Made by a program: the position numbers and the translations under genes
Notes under the pieces: model-generated
Database searches by the model: none
Told to the model about the DNA's origin: nothing
The model's input: only the letters and a program-made list of their open reading frames with translations
Shown: in pieces, positions 1 through 7,905 of the stretch
Layout of the letters: every line of letters begins with the position of its first letter
Numbering within the stretch: the stretch's first letter is position 1
Assembly (NCBI RefSeq): GCF_003046795.1
Contig: NZ_PZKN01000019.1
Span: 1-64,000 of the forward strand
Direction: 5' to 3'
From: Desulfonatronum sp. SC1
Lineage (GTDB): Bacteria; Desulfobacterota; Desulfovibrionia; Desulfovibrionales; Desulfonatronaceae
DNA length: 64,000 bases

Positions 1-2
1 AA

Positions 3-563
3 CCCACACGCCCCCTCCTCCCCCCTCGCGGCGACTACCGCACTCTGCTCTCCTTCCAGAAAGCCGAAGTCGTCTATGACATCACGTTTCGGTTCTGCAA
101 AAAGCACCTCCAGCGAGGCGACCGCACAGTAGACCAGATGATCCAGGCGGCGCGGTCCGGGAAGAAGAACCTTCTGGAGGGCAGCAAGTGCGGGCTGACG
201 TCCAAGGAGATGGAGATCAAGCTGACCAACGTGGCCCGGGGCAGTCTGGAGGAGCTGCTGGACGACTACCTGGATTATCTCCGAGCCCGGGATCACCCGA
301 TCTGGGACAAGGATTCCCGGGAGGCGACCTTTGTGCGCGATCTGGGCCGGGCAAACCCGCAAACCTTTGACCTGTTCCGCGAGTTCGTCGAGACCCGCCC
401 GCCGGAAATCGTGGCCAATATCGCCGTCTGCCTGATTCACCAGACCAACTACCTGATCGACCGCCAGCTCCTGCGCCTGGAAAAAGACTTCATTGAGCAA
501 GGCGGCCTCCGCGAACGGATGACCCACGCGCGGCTCCAGTACAGGAATAAGCGAAAAAGGTAG
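3..563 (+). CDS. four-helix bundle protein (S23/IVS-type suffix family), 5' end cut by window
   Basis: The reading frame is open from the first bases of the window, so the gene begins upstream; the ATG at 138 is internal. The segment before it carries the family hallmark (RGDYRTLLSFQKAEVVYD, then RTVDQMIQAARSG and NLLEGS), and the later part has LTNVARGSLEELLDDY. These match the four-helix-bundle proteins related to the 23S rRNA intervening-sequence protein family (IVS/S23, 'four helix bundle suffix' branch). The protein is predominantly helical with a basic C-terminus (RNKRKR). The molecular role of the family is not established; nucleic-acid binding has been suggested. It converges with the purine ABC transporter genes, with 22 bp between the two 3' ends. 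Confidence 0.85.
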   Translation, partial: PTRPLLPPRGDYRTLLSFQKAEVVYDITFRFCKKHLQRGDRTVDQMIQAARSGKKNLLEGSKCGLTSKEMEIKLTNVARGSLEELLDDYLDYLRARDHPIWDKDSREATFVRDLGRANPQTFDLFREFVETRPPEIVANIAVCLIHQTNYLIDRQLLRLEKDFIEQGGLRERMTHARLQYRNKRKR

Positions 564-585
564 CTTCGAAGAGCGCCTCGGGAAC

Positions 586-2148
586 CTACCCCGACCCGGC
601 CATCAACAGCCCAATCCGCTTCATCCGCTCCTGATCGTCCACCGGGAAGTCGTCCATGATCTTGCCTCGGAAGATCACGGCGATCCGGTCGGCCAGGGTT
701 ACAGCTTCGCGAAGGTCACCGGTGACCAGGAGGATTCCGGCGTGTTCGCGGGCCTGGAGCAGTTGTTGCCAGACCTCTTCAGTGGAGGAGATGTCCAGCC
801 CTTGGGTGGGTTGCTCGGCCACGATCAGCCGGGAAGCGCGGAAGAATTCCCGGGCCAGGACCAGCTTTTGGAGATTGCCGCCGGACAGCCGGCCGGCGAG
901 CATGTCCGGAAGGCCCGGCTGGACGTTGAATTCCGCGACCTTCTCGGCAACGGTTTCCCGGGCCAACTTGCGGCGCAGCCAGGGGCCCCGGCAAAAGCCC
1001 TGGCGGGTGGTCAGCAAAAAGTTGTCCGTAAGCGTCATTTCCCGGCACACGGCCACTCCCAGGCGATCCTCGGGAATGTAGCTCAGTGACTCCTTCCAGG
1101 CAGGGTTGGCGAAAAAGGACTTCCAGTCCGCGCCCAGAATCTCCACTCTCCCGGCTCCCGGCGGCCGCAGTCCGGCCACGGTTTCCACCAGTTCCTTCTG
1201 GCCGTTGCCAGCCACCCCCACCAGGGCCATGATCTCGCCTTGGCGGACCACCAGGCTGACGTCGTCTAGACGCGGGCCGGTGAGGTGTTCCACCTGCAAG
1301 ACGGGCTCTCCGGGCGTGCAGCATGCTTTTTTGATATCCAGGGACACCGTGCGCCCGATCATCAGATTGGCCAACTCTTCCTTGGACTGGATTTCCTCAG
1401 CGTCCCAGCACCCCACCAGCTCGCCGCGGCGCAGCACGGCCACCTCGTCGGCCACGGCGATGACCTCATCCAGCTTGTGGCTGATGAAGATGATCGACTT
1501 GCCCTGCTTGGCCATGTTCCCCAGGGCTTTGAACAGATGCGCGATCTCCACCGGGGTCAGCACCGCGGTGGGTTCGTCGAAGATCAGTACCTGGCTTTGC
1601 CGGTAGAGCAGCTTGAGGATCTCCACCAGTTGCCGCTCGCCCATGGACAGCTCCCAGATCCCGGCCCCCGGGTCGATGGGCAGATTGAAACGCCGAGCCA
1701 GTTCGCCCACTTCACGCTCCATGGCCTTGGGGGAGATCCAGAACCGCCTCTCCTGGCCCAGGAGCACGTTCTCGGCCACGGTCATCCGGTTCACCAGCAT
1801 AAAATTCTGGTAGACCATGCCGATGCCCGCGGCGATGGAATCCTTGGGCGAATCGAAGCGTACCTCTTCGCCGCGCAGGAAGATGCGTCCGGCGTCCGGC
1901 TTGAGCCGTCCGGCCAGCATGCTCATCAGGGTGCTCTTCCCGGCCCCGTTTTCACCCAACAGGGCCAGAATCCGTCCGGGCCGGATCTCGAAACTGATGT
2001 CGTGGTTGGCCCGCACCGGGCCGAAGGACTTGGAAAGCCCTTCCAGGCGGATCAAGGGAATCTCGAGCGGGAAATTCACCGCCGGGTCGGAAGGAGGGTC
2101 AAGCGTGACCTCGGAAAGTGCGCCAAGGGATGAATCAACCTGGGTCAT
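586..2148 (-). CDS. purine nucleoside-type ABC transporter, double ATP-binding protein
   Basis: 520 residues with two fused nucleotide-binding domains, as in the ribose/nucleoside class (RbsA, YufO/NupO-like). Domain 1 has Walker A GENGAGKST near residue 70, signature LSMGERQ and Walker B LIFDEPTA. Domain 2 has the degenerate Walker A GVAGNGQKE that is usual for this class, signature LSGGNLQK, and EQPTQGLD. It energises import through the two permeases encoded just upstream on the same strand; the BMP-family binding protein and a purine phosphoribosyltransferase gene in the same run point to nucleosides or nucleobases as substrate. There is a 162-bp gap to the preceding permease, largely occupied by a dispersed repeat. 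It is the last gene of the transcription unit. Confidence 0.93.
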   Translation of the reverse strand: MTQVDSSLGALSEVTLDPPSDPAVNFPLEIPLIRLEGLSKSFGPVRANHDISFEIRPGRILALLGENGAGKSTLMSMLAGRLKPDAGRIFLRGEEVRFDSPKDSIAAGIGMVYQNFMLVNRMTVAENVLLGQERRFWISPKAMEREVGELARRFNLPIDPGAGIWELSMGERQLVEILKLLYRQSQVLIFDEPTAVLTPVEIAHLFKALGNMAKQGKSIIFISHKLDEVIAVADEVAVLRRGELVGCWDAEEIQSKEELANLMIGRTVSLDIKKACCTPGEPVLQVEHLTGPRLDDVSLVVRQGEIMALVGVAGNGQKELVETVAGLRPPGAGRVEILGADWKSFFANPAWKESLSYIPEDRLGVAVCREMTLTDNFLLTTRQGFCRGPWLRRKLARETVAEKVAEFNVQPGLPDMLAGRLSGGNLQKLVLAREFFRASRLIVAEQPTQGLDISSTEEVWQQLLQAREHAGILLVTGDLREAVTLADRIAVIFRGKIMDDFPVDDQERMKRIGLLMAGSG

Positions 2149-2249
2149 GCGCTAATCCTAGGATGAATAAGTCCTTATCCAGCAGTTCGTTCAAAAACCC
2201 CAAGTGCAAGGAGCAAAAAAAAAAAATCAATGTCGAAGCGTATTTATTG

Positions 2250-2313
2250 ATACGTGAGAGTTTGAATATTTTTGCAGCAACGCGGCAATTGGGAGTTATT
2301 CAACGGACTGCTA
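2250..2313 (-). repeat. 64-bp dispersed repeat, copy 1
   Basis: Read on the minus strand, this element starts with TAGCAGTCCGTTGA, continues through ACTCCCAATT and ends with CAAACTCTCACGTATCA. A second full-length copy lies at 6440-6503, and the 14-bp core recurs at 4413-4426. The first three bases form the stop codon of the permease gene immediately before it. The element lies between two cotranscribed genes. Confidence 0.75.
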
Positions 2314-3231
2314 CTCTTCGGGTTCCATGTTCACGGCCAAGGCCGCCGGTGCCTCACCGCCGCGACCGATCATGGTCGAGGCGATCAACACCAGGATGGT
2401 CAGGACATAGGGGAGCATCATCAGAATCGAGGAGGGGATGTCCGTGCCCATGGCCTGCAAGCGGAGCTGAAAGGCCATCACCCCGCCGAAGAGATAGGCC
2501 CCGAACACGGCCCGGCCCGGCCGCCAGAAGGAAAAGATGACCAGGGCCACGGCGATCCACCCCCGGCCCGCGGTCAGGCCGTTGGTCCAGAGATGGATGT
2601 AGGCCAGGGAAAGGTACGCGCCGCCCAGGCCCACCAGGAATCCGCCCATGGTCACCCCCAGCCAGCGCAGGCCGACCACGTTCAGCCCGGCCGTGGCCGC
2701 GGCCACGGGGTTTTCGCCCACGGAACGCAGGTGCAGACCCAGTCGGGTATGCCGGAAAAATGCCCAGATCAGCACGGGCAGGCCGAAGGACAGGTAGACC
2801 AGCATGTCTTGCGAAAACAGGATCGGTCCCAGCACCGGGATGTCCGCCAGAACGGGCAGGGAAAACTTGGAGAAACCGACCCCCTGGGTCCCTACCAGCG
2901 GCGTTCCAAGATAATTGGCCAAGCCAACGCCGAAAATGGTCAGGGCCAACCCGGAAACCACCTGGTTGCCCTGAAAGCCCAGGCAGACCAACCCATGGAC
3001 CGAGGCCAGCAACGCCGCGCAGAATCCGCCCATCAGAAAGCCCAGCCAAGGGCTGCCCGTGGCAAGACTGATCCAGAACGCGGACAGGGCGCCGATCATC
3101 ATCATCCCTTCCACGCCCAGGTTCAGCACCCCGGACTTTTCCGTGATCATCTCCCCCAGGGTTGCGTAGAGGATCGGGGTCCCGGATTGCACGGCCGCGG
3201 CCAGCAACGGGATGAGCAGTTCAATGGGCAT
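2311..3231 (-). CDS. ABC transporter permease, nucleoside/BMP-type, second subunit
   Basis: 306 residues of mostly hydrophobic sequence with about 8-9 membrane segments, of the branched-chain amino acid/ribose permease superfamily (YufQ/NupQ-like). The conserved cytoplasmic stretch EKSGVLNLGVEGMM follows the first segment and is diagnostic of this permease subtype. The start at 3231 was chosen because it is preceded by a GGGAGG Shine-Dalgarno sequence and overlaps the upstream permease's 3' end by 11 bp; an in-frame upstream extension to 3258 has no better signal. It forms the membrane channel with the adjacent permease. Its stop codon TAG is also the first three bases of a dispersed repeat. 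Confidence 0.92.
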   Translation of the reverse strand: MPIELLIPLLAAAVQSGTPILYATLGEMITEKSGVLNLGVEGMMMIGALSAFWISLATGSPWLGFLMGGFCAALLASVHGLVCLGFQGNQVVSGLALTIFGVGLANYLGTPLVGTQGVGFSKFSLPVLADIPVLGPILFSQDMLVYLSFGLPVLIWAFFRHTRLGLHLRSVGENPVAAATAGLNVVGLRWLGVTMGGFLVGLGGAYLSLAYIHLWTNGLTAGRGWIAVALVIFSFWRPGRAVFGAYLFGGVMAFQLRLQAMGTDIPSSILMMLPYVLTILVLIASTMIGRGGEAPAALAVNMEPEE

Positions 3232-4318
3232 GGCTCCCTCCCTTGCCGATGGCCGCACCGAGCAGATTCAGCCGCAACCGGTAGTGATGAAAAAACTGCC
3301 CGGCCAGCACGGTGAGCAGCACCAGACCTTCCAGGATGTGGCCAAAGGCCGCCGGAACCCGCAGTTCCAGTTGCAAGACCTCCACGCCCACCCGCAGCCC
3401 GGCCAGCAAAAACGCGGCCAAAGCCATGGGCACGATCTTCAGCCGTGCCACCCAGGCCACCACAATGGCCGTGTAGCCATACCCCACCAGGATGCTGGGC
3501 TGAAGGCGATGGGCCACGGCCGAGGTTTCCACGAACCCGGCCCAACCGGCCATCATCCCGCAGATGCCCATGACCAGAAAAACCAAGAACCCATAAGGCA
3601 TGAAGGCGTAGCGGGCCGCGCGCAGGCTCTCGCCGCTGGCCCGGATTTCATAGCCCAGCCGGGTCTTGTTCAGGAACAGCCAGGCCAGAACGCTGAGCAC
3701 CACGCAGAGCACCAGGCCCCAGTGCAGCCGGGTCCCGCCGAGCATCCCAATCTGGGCCGCGGCCGGGTACTCCATGGTCATGGGAAAGTTTCGGCCCGCC
3801 GGGTCTTTCCAGGGCCCGTAGACCAGGTAGTTCAAAAAAAGAATCCCGATGTAGTTGAGCATCAGGGTGGAGATGATCTCGTTGACCCCCAGCCGGACCT
3901 TGGTCAGAGCTGGAATCAGGGCCCACAAGGCCCCGGCCGTCCCGGCGCAGAGCATCATCAGTGGCAGCAGCACCGGGGCGGGCAGGTGGGGAAAGGTCAG
4001 CACGGCCCAGGCCGCGCCGATGGCCCCCAGGGCAAACTGGCCCTCGGCCCCGATGTTCCAGATCTGCATCCGGAAGGTGAAGGAGACCCCCAGAGCGCAC
4101 AGATAAATGGGGATGGCCTTGCGCAGGGAGTCTTCCAGGGACCAGGCGCTGCCGAAGCCACCCTCCCAAAGCAGGGCCATGGCCCGGAGCGGAGCCACGC
4201 CCTGCACGGCCAGGGCCGCGCAGGCCAGGGCCAGGGACAACGCCAGGGCCGCGAAAAAAACAAGGACCGAACCCCATCCCAGGGGCTCGGTCCTTTTAAC
4301 AACGCGAATCAGACGCAT
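3221..4318 (-). CDS. ABC transporter permease, nucleoside/BMP-type, first subunit
   Basis: 365 residues with about ten hydrophobic segments, YufP/NupP-like. The motif LGVSFTFRMQIWNIGAEGQ after the second segment, and LTKVRLGVNEIISTLMLNYI, are the conserved loops typical of permeases that pair with BMP-family binding proteins. Its 3' end overlaps the second permease by 11 bp, indicating translational coupling. It follows the binding-protein gene by about 105 bp. Substrate assignment (purine nucleoside or nucleobase) rests on the neighbouring binding protein and phosphoribosyltransferase gene and is inference. Confidence 0.92.
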   Translation of the reverse strand: MRLIRVVKRTEPLGWGSVLVFFAALALSLALACAALAVQGVAPLRAMALLWEGGFGSAWSLEDSLRKAIPIYLCALGVSFTFRMQIWNIGAEGQFALGAIGAAWAVLTFPHLPAPVLLPLMMLCAGTAGALWALIPALTKVRLGVNEIISTLMLNYIGILFLNYLVYGPWKDPAGRNFPMTMEYPAAAQIGMLGGTRLHWGLVLCVVLSVLAWLFLNKTRLGYEIRASGESLRAARYAFMPYGFLVFLVMGICGMMAGWAGFVETSAVAHRLQPSILVGYGYTAIVVAWVARLKIVPMALAAFLLAGLRVGVEVLQLELRVPAAFGHILEGLVLLTVLAGQFFHHYRLRLNLLGAAIGKGGSHAH

Positions 4319-4412
4319 GCCGACAACCAGTGCCTGTGGCGCTGCGGATGGCGATACATGAGGGTCAACCGCGTTGCCTTATCAGAAGTGAAAAAAGCCT
4401 TCTCCAAACAGT

Positions 4413-4426
4413 TCAACGGACTGCTA
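4413..4426 (-). repeat. core of dispersed repeat at a stop codon
   Basis: The 14-bp sequence TAGCAGTCCGTTGA starts exactly at the TAG stop of the BMP-protein gene. It is identical to the start of the 64-bp repeats at 2250-2313 and 6440-6503, but the rest of the element is not recognisable here. Confidence 0.6.
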
Positions 4427-5497
4427 TCGGGTGGACCCCACAACTCCGCGAACGAACCAGTCCATGGACAGCATTTCCTCGTCCGTGGCCTGAACGCCTT
4501 CGGCGATCCGAACCTCGCCCTGCTGGTCCAGCACCGGGCCGACAAACACATCCGTGGCGCCGGAGCGGATTTCTTCCTTCTTGGCCAGAACCTGATCCTG
4601 GACCTCCTGGGGCACCATGGGGCCGAAGGGCGCCAAGTCCACCAAGCCGCGATCCAGGCCCCACCAGATGGACTCACTGGTCCAGGTTCCGTCCTGGACC
4701 TGCTGGATCACGTGCTTGTAGATCTCGGCCCAGTTCCAGATCGGGGCGGTCAGGTGAGCCTTGGGCGCGAAGGCGCTCATGTCCGTGTTGTAGCCCACGG
4801 AGTAAACGCCCCGCTCCTCGGCCGCCACTTGAGGGCCGGGGGAATCCTGGTGCATGGCGATCACGTCCGCGCCCACATCCAGCAGACTGTTGGCCGCCTC
4901 TTTCTCCAGGGCCGGATCATACCAAGTGGAACTCCAGACCACGCGCACCTGGACGTCCGGATTCACGGCCTGAGCGCCAAGGGTGAAGGCGTTGATCCCG
5001 CGGATGACCTCAGGAATGGGGAACGCGGCCACGTAGCCCAGAATGTTGGACTCGGTCATGGCCCCGGCCACCATGCCGGCAAGATAACGCGGCTGATACA
5101 TCCGCCCGAAGTAGGTGCCCACGTTCTCGGCCTGCTTGTATCCGGAACAGTGCATGAACACCACGTCCGGATGCTGGGCCGCGACCTTGAGCACGGAATC
5201 CATGAACCCGAAGCTGGTGGCGAAGATCAGGTTGTGCCCCCGTCGGGCCATCTGCGTCAGTACCCGCTCCGAATCCGGCCCCTCGGACACGGACTCCACG
5301 AAAGTCGTCTCCACCCCGTCCAGGGCATCGATGGCCTTCCGGCCGTCGTCATGGGCCTTGGACCAGCCCGCGTCGCCCACCGGCGAAACATAGATAAACC
5401 CAGCCTTGATCTCCTTGGCCGCCGCGACGCCGGACCCCATCAGCAGGGTCAGGGCCACCAACACCGCCGTCATAATCCCAAACACGCCTCGCTTCAT
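4424..5497 (-). CDS. BMP family ABC transporter substrate-binding protein
   Basis: 357 residues. A cleavable signal peptide is visible (MKRGVFGIMTAVLVALTLLM, then GSGVAAAKE); there is no lipobox cysteine, so a soluble periplasmic protein is expected. Family marks include KAGFIYVSPVGDAGWSKAHDDG at the mature N-terminus, ATSFGFMDSVLKVA, the GYVAAFPIPEVIRGINAFTLG stretch and VVWSSTWYDP. The BMP (PnrA-like) family binds nucleosides or related purines, and the gene upstream encodes a purine salvage enzyme, supporting a purine ligand. It is the first transporter gene of the unit, 85 bp after gpt; its TAG stop coincides with the repeat core. Confidence 0.93.
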   Translation of the reverse strand: MKRGVFGIMTAVLVALTLLMGSGVAAAKEIKAGFIYVSPVGDAGWSKAHDDGRKAIDALDGVETTFVESVSEGPDSERVLTQMARRGHNLIFATSFGFMDSVLKVAAQHPDVVFMHCSGYKQAENVGTYFGRMYQPRYLAGMVAGAMTESNILGYVAAFPIPEVIRGINAFTLGAQAVNPDVQVRVVWSSTWYDPALEKEAANSLLDVGADVIAMHQDSPGPQVAAEERGVYSVGYNTDMSAFAPKAHLTAPIWNWAEIYKHVIQQVQDGTWTSESIWWGLDRGLVDLAPFGPMVPQEVQDQVLAKKEEIRSGATDVFVGPVLDQQGEVRIAEGVQATDEEMLSMDWFVRGVVGSTR

Positions 5498-5582
5498 ACT
5501 CGCATCCTCCAGACTTCAGGTTAAGGTTTTATTAGGGTTATCATGATTTCAATGATCGCCCAACTGTCCGCATCCATTCGGA

Positions 5583-6074
5583 TCATTTCCCCTTCTGATC
5601 CGCCAGGGGCTCCACGAACCGGGCTTCGGAATCCCAGGGGAAGAGTATCCAGGTATCCTGGCTGACCTCGGTGATGAAGGTGTCCACCATGGGCCGCCCG
5701 GCCGGCTTGGCGTAGACCGTGGCGAAATGGGCCTCGGGCAGCATCTCCCGGACGATCTTGGCCGTACGTCCGGTGTCCACCAGATCGTCGATGATCAGGG
5801 TCTTGGCCGTCACCTCCGGAGCCAACGGCTGGAAGCGCTTCAGCACGGAGCATTGGCCCTGATCCTGCCATGCGTAACTGGACACGCAGACCGTATCGAT
5901 GACCCGGATCTCCAGTTCCCTGGCAATGACCGCCGCCGGCACCAGCCCGCCACGAGTGATGGCCACGATGCCTTGCCACGGTCCCAGATCCAGCAACCGC
6001 CAAGCCAGGGCCTTGGAGTCACGATGCAGTTGATCCCAGGAAATCGGATAGAGTTTGTTGTACCGGTCTTTCAT
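5583..6074 (-). CDS. gpt: xanthine/guanine phosphoribosyltransferase
   Basis: 163 residues from the ATG at 6074, close to the usual Gpt length (about 152). The enzyme attaches ribose-5-phosphate from PRPP to xanthine or guanine. The hallmark PRPP-binding loop is [13 protein letters not shown]; other family stretches are [18 protein letters not shown] near the N-terminus and [20 protein letters not shown] near the C-terminus. The frame is open to 6491, but that extension overlaps the upstream gene in another frame, and homology starts at [19 protein letters not shown], so the later start is preferred; its Shine-Dalgarno is weak. It sits directly before the purine-type ABC transporter genes, giving uptake plus salvage in one unit. 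Confidence 0.93.
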   Translation of the reverse strand: MKDRYNKLYPISWDQLHRDSKALAWRLLDLGPWQGIVAITRGGLVPAAVIARELEIRVIDTVCVSSYAWQDQGQCSVLKRFQPLAPEVTAKTLIIDDLVDTGRTAKIVREMLPEAHFATVYAKPAGRPMVDTFITEVSQDTWILFPWDSEARFVEPLADQKGK

Positions 6075-6132
6075 GATGAAGGGGGGGTGAAGGTTCAGGT
6101 GTCCAAATGAAAATTTTCCGAAGCGCCGGGGA

Positions 6133-6423
6133 TCATCCTTTCGGTCCGTTTCTCGGGTCATCCAGCCGTCTGATTTCACAATCATATTCCCGTCGAGCCT
6201 GGAATTCCCGATGCACGGAGGGACCGTCTTTTGCCCCGCCCATCTTATAGCGCATCCACTTCCACCGAATCCACATGACCAGACCGGCGGTGACCACGAA
6301 GGCGATAAACACCAGAAAAAAAACCGCACCAAGAAACACGCCCAGCACGGCCAAAGGGAGCAACAGAATCCAGCCCCACCAAGGGAAACGGGGCGAAAGA
6401 AAAAAGATGCGGCGATGATGCAT
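6133..6423 (-). CDS. small two-segment membrane protein
   Basis: 96 residues, not assigned to a family. The first half is strongly hydrophobic ([20 protein letters not shown] and [16 protein letters not shown], two adjoining membrane segments). The second half is a charged cytoplasmic-type tail ([13 protein letters not shown], then [16 protein letters not shown]). It precedes gpt by 58 bp on the same strand and probably starts the purine operon. A clear Shine-Dalgarno is visible upstream (AAATCCTCCTCCATCC on the plus strand side, GGAGG-type on the coding strand). No enzymatic motif is visible, so no function is proposed. Confidence 0.6.
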   Translation of the reverse strand: MHHRRIFFLSPRFPWWGWILLLPLAVLGVFLGAVFFLVFIAFVVTAGLVMWIRWKWMRYKMGGAKDGPSVHREFQARREYDCEIRRLDDPRNGPKG

Positions 6424-6439
6424 GGATGGAGGAGGATTT

Positions 6440-6503
6440 GATATGTGAGAGTTTGAACGTTTTGCGCGACGCAGAAATTGGGAGTTCTCAACGGACTGCT
6501 AAA
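6440..6503 (-). repeat. 64-bp dispersed repeat, copy 2
   Basis: Same element and same orientation as at 2250-2313. It begins with TAGCAGTCCGTTGA on the minus strand and ends with CAAACTCTCACATATCA. Roughly four fifths of positions match by eye. It lies just upstream of the small membrane protein gene, so it may overlap the operon promoter region. Confidence 0.75.
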
Positions 6504-6504
6504 A

Positions 6505-6636
6505 CTACAGCGAAAACTTCATGCTTTGATCAGCAATACTCCCTGAGAGTGGCCCACGGAACACACGGAAAAATCCTGGGAGCGAGGGCATCATGCCCTC
6601 GGCATTTTTACACGTTTCAGCAAAGTTTCGCTGTAG
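6505..6636. repeat. 132-bp element with terminal inverted repeats (MITE-like)
   Basis: CTACAGCGAAAACT at 6505-6518 is matched by its near-perfect inverse AGTTTCGCTGTAG at 6624-6636. The match extends outward with mismatches into GCTAAAA / TGCTAAAGC. Inside is a shorter palindrome around GAGGGCATCATGCCCTC. There is no coding capacity. It could be a small non-autonomous element or a long hairpin; no target-site duplication is evident. Confidence 0.45.
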
Positions 6637-6637
6637 T

Positions 6638-6980
6638 GCTAAAGCTTGCTCCACTCGGGATCGACTGGGACTTCAAAGATGCTCCTGCAAGCGGTCAATT
6701 TCCGGCTGCCCCAATGCCAGGGGGTCAGTGAACTTAACGCCCCAACACAAACCATCCCTACGGACAATCCGTCCGCCGACGCCCTGAAGCGCGGAACGCT
6801 AAAATTCGGCTCCACGTCCACCCGGGGCGCGCTTCGTTGTTCCTAGTCCATGGCCTGTCAGTATCCGGCTAGCAGCCATTCACTCCCACATTTCCCCTGA
6901 CGGCTTCTCGTAACCGGATCAGGGTCGAAAGGCAATGCCAATCCCGCGTGAAGCCTCGGTCAATCGGACTTGGTCGGCAT
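6638..6980. other. non-coding stretch
   Basis: About 340 bp between the inverted-repeat element and the 3' end of mrpE. No ORF with recognisable protein similarity, no tRNA fold and no clear terminator were seen. Short overlapping ORFs are present on both strands but lack Shine-Dalgarno sequences and family features. Confidence 0.5.
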
Positions 6981-7559
6981 TCAGTCCGTGCCCGCAAACG
7001 TACATTGACAGCCATTATGATCCCTGAACATCCCCGCGACCTTCCGTTCCAGCTCGCGCAAGGTCGAGGAGTCCGCGAGACGTTGGTCCAGGACGTGGAT
7101 AAGGGCTTTGTCGACTTGAAGATCCACGGCGGCCGTGCCGGGAAGGAGGCTGACCACCCACACGAAGAGCACCCTGGCCGCTTCGGATTCCTTGGTGAAG
7201 ACGTGGGTGATCAAGATGGGCGTCACGTTCACCTTAAGCCGCATGGAACGCGAGGCCACATCCAAGCCGCCCAGCAGAGACTGCCACAGAAAGAACGGCA
7301 GAAAACGGACCACGGCCAAGGGCCGCAGGGGCCAGGACCGGGGTGGCAACAAGCGAAAACTGACAAGTACGGCCATTCCGACGCCAAGCAGTCCAAGGAC
7401 GGAGAAAAGAGAGCCGCCCTCGGTCAATATCCACCAGAGCAAGCTGAATCCCAATATCCGGGCCAGCACGCCGCCCGGGCCGGGAAAGCTCCACGACGAC
7501 TCGGGACTCTGAGCCGATTCTGATGAATTACACCTGGACTCTTTTTTCGGTTCCGCCAT
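6981..7559 (-). CDS. mrpE: Mrp/Mnh-type Na+/H+ antiporter subunit E
   Basis: 192 residues. After a polar N-terminus of about 30 residues come hydrophobic segments (ILGFSLLWWILTEGG, LGLLGVGMAVLVSFRLLP) and then the conserved MrpE/MnhE core: FLPFFLWQSLLGGLDVASRS, VNVTPILITHVF, SLLPGTAAVDLQVDKALIHVLD. MrpE is an accessory membrane subunit of the multisubunit cation/proton antiporter. All other mrp genes of this window lie about 16 kb away (23.6-30.9 kb), and that cluster ends in a truncated mrpE start. This copy is preceded, 9 bp upstream, by a fragment of an antiporter large-subunit gene, showing that it once sat at the end of an mrp operon. It is probably the only complete E subunit here. Confidence 0.9.
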   Translation of the reverse strand: MAEPKKESRCNSSESAQSPESSWSFPGPGGVLARILGFSLLWWILTEGGSLFSVLGLLGVGMAVLVSFRLLPPRSWPLRPLAVVRFLPFFLWQSLLGGLDVASRSMRLKVNVTPILITHVFTKESEAARVLFVWVVSLLPGTAAVDLQVDKALIHVLDQRLADSSTLRELERKVAGMFRDHNGCQCTFAGTD

Positions 7560-7568
7560 GATCGCCCC

Positions 7569-7619
7569 CTACCGCCCACTCCAGCAAGTCAAGGCCAAAA
7601 AAAAAGCGCAGACAAAGCG
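7569..7619 (-). pseudogene. 3'-terminal remnant of an mrp large-subunit gene
   Basis: Read on the minus strand, this encodes FVCAFFLALTCWSGR followed by a TAG stop. The complete large antiporter subunit ending at 23628 finishes with FVLVFLAVTWWSGR and the same stop. In both places the stop is followed, after 9 bp, by an mrpE start codon. Only about 16 codons survive; upstream of them is the unrelated toxin gene. It is too short to be functional. Confidence 0.75.
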
Positions 7620-7623
7620 TGCT

Positions 7624-7905
7624 TCAGCGCTTTGCCGTCGTCTTGAAAACCGAACCACGTTCACGCTTCCCCACTGCGATGACCACGACCACGAAGACAG
7701 CGTCACGAACTTCATAGACCAGGCGATATCCAGCACTTTTCAGCTTGATCTTGTATCGGTGAGCGCTTCCGGACGGACGGGAGGCGGGCACATGCGGGTT
7801 GTGGAGTCTTTCCTGGAGCTTAAGTTTGAATTGTTCTCGAAGATGTTCGTCCAGCTTTTGCCACTCCTTCAAGGCTTGCTCCTTGAACCGTAACGTATAA
7901 TTCAT
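7624..7905 (-). CDS. RelE/StbE-family toxin
   Basis: 93 residues from the ATG at 7905 (a TTG one codon earlier is also in frame). The sequence fits the RelE/ParE superfamily, StbE branch: YTLRFKEQALKEWQKLDEHL at the N-terminus, KLQERLHNPHVPASRPSG in the middle, and the conserved end YKIKLKSAGYRLVYEV then VIAVGKRERGSVF. Such toxins are ribosome-dependent mRNA endonucleases controlled by a cognate antitoxin encoded just upstream. The frame is intact and the C-terminal basic/aromatic residues are kept. The antitoxin gene immediately upstream is broken in at least two places, so this toxin looks orphaned; it may be silenced, neutralised from elsewhere, or catalytically impaired. Confidence 0.88.
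   Translation of the reverse strand: MNYTLRFKEQALKEWQKLDEHLREQFKLKLQERLHNPHVPASRPSGSAHRYKIKLKSAGYRLVYEVRDAVFVVVVIAVGKRERGSVFKTTAKR

Noticed and set aside
3212-5524. 770-codon ORF on the plus strand
   Set aside because: Antisense shadow of the two permeases and the binding protein, which carry clear family motifs.
5498-5582. possible purine riboswitch before the binding-protein gene
   Set aside because: The 85-bp gap is too short and shows no three-way-junction pattern with the conserved purine-aptamer loops.
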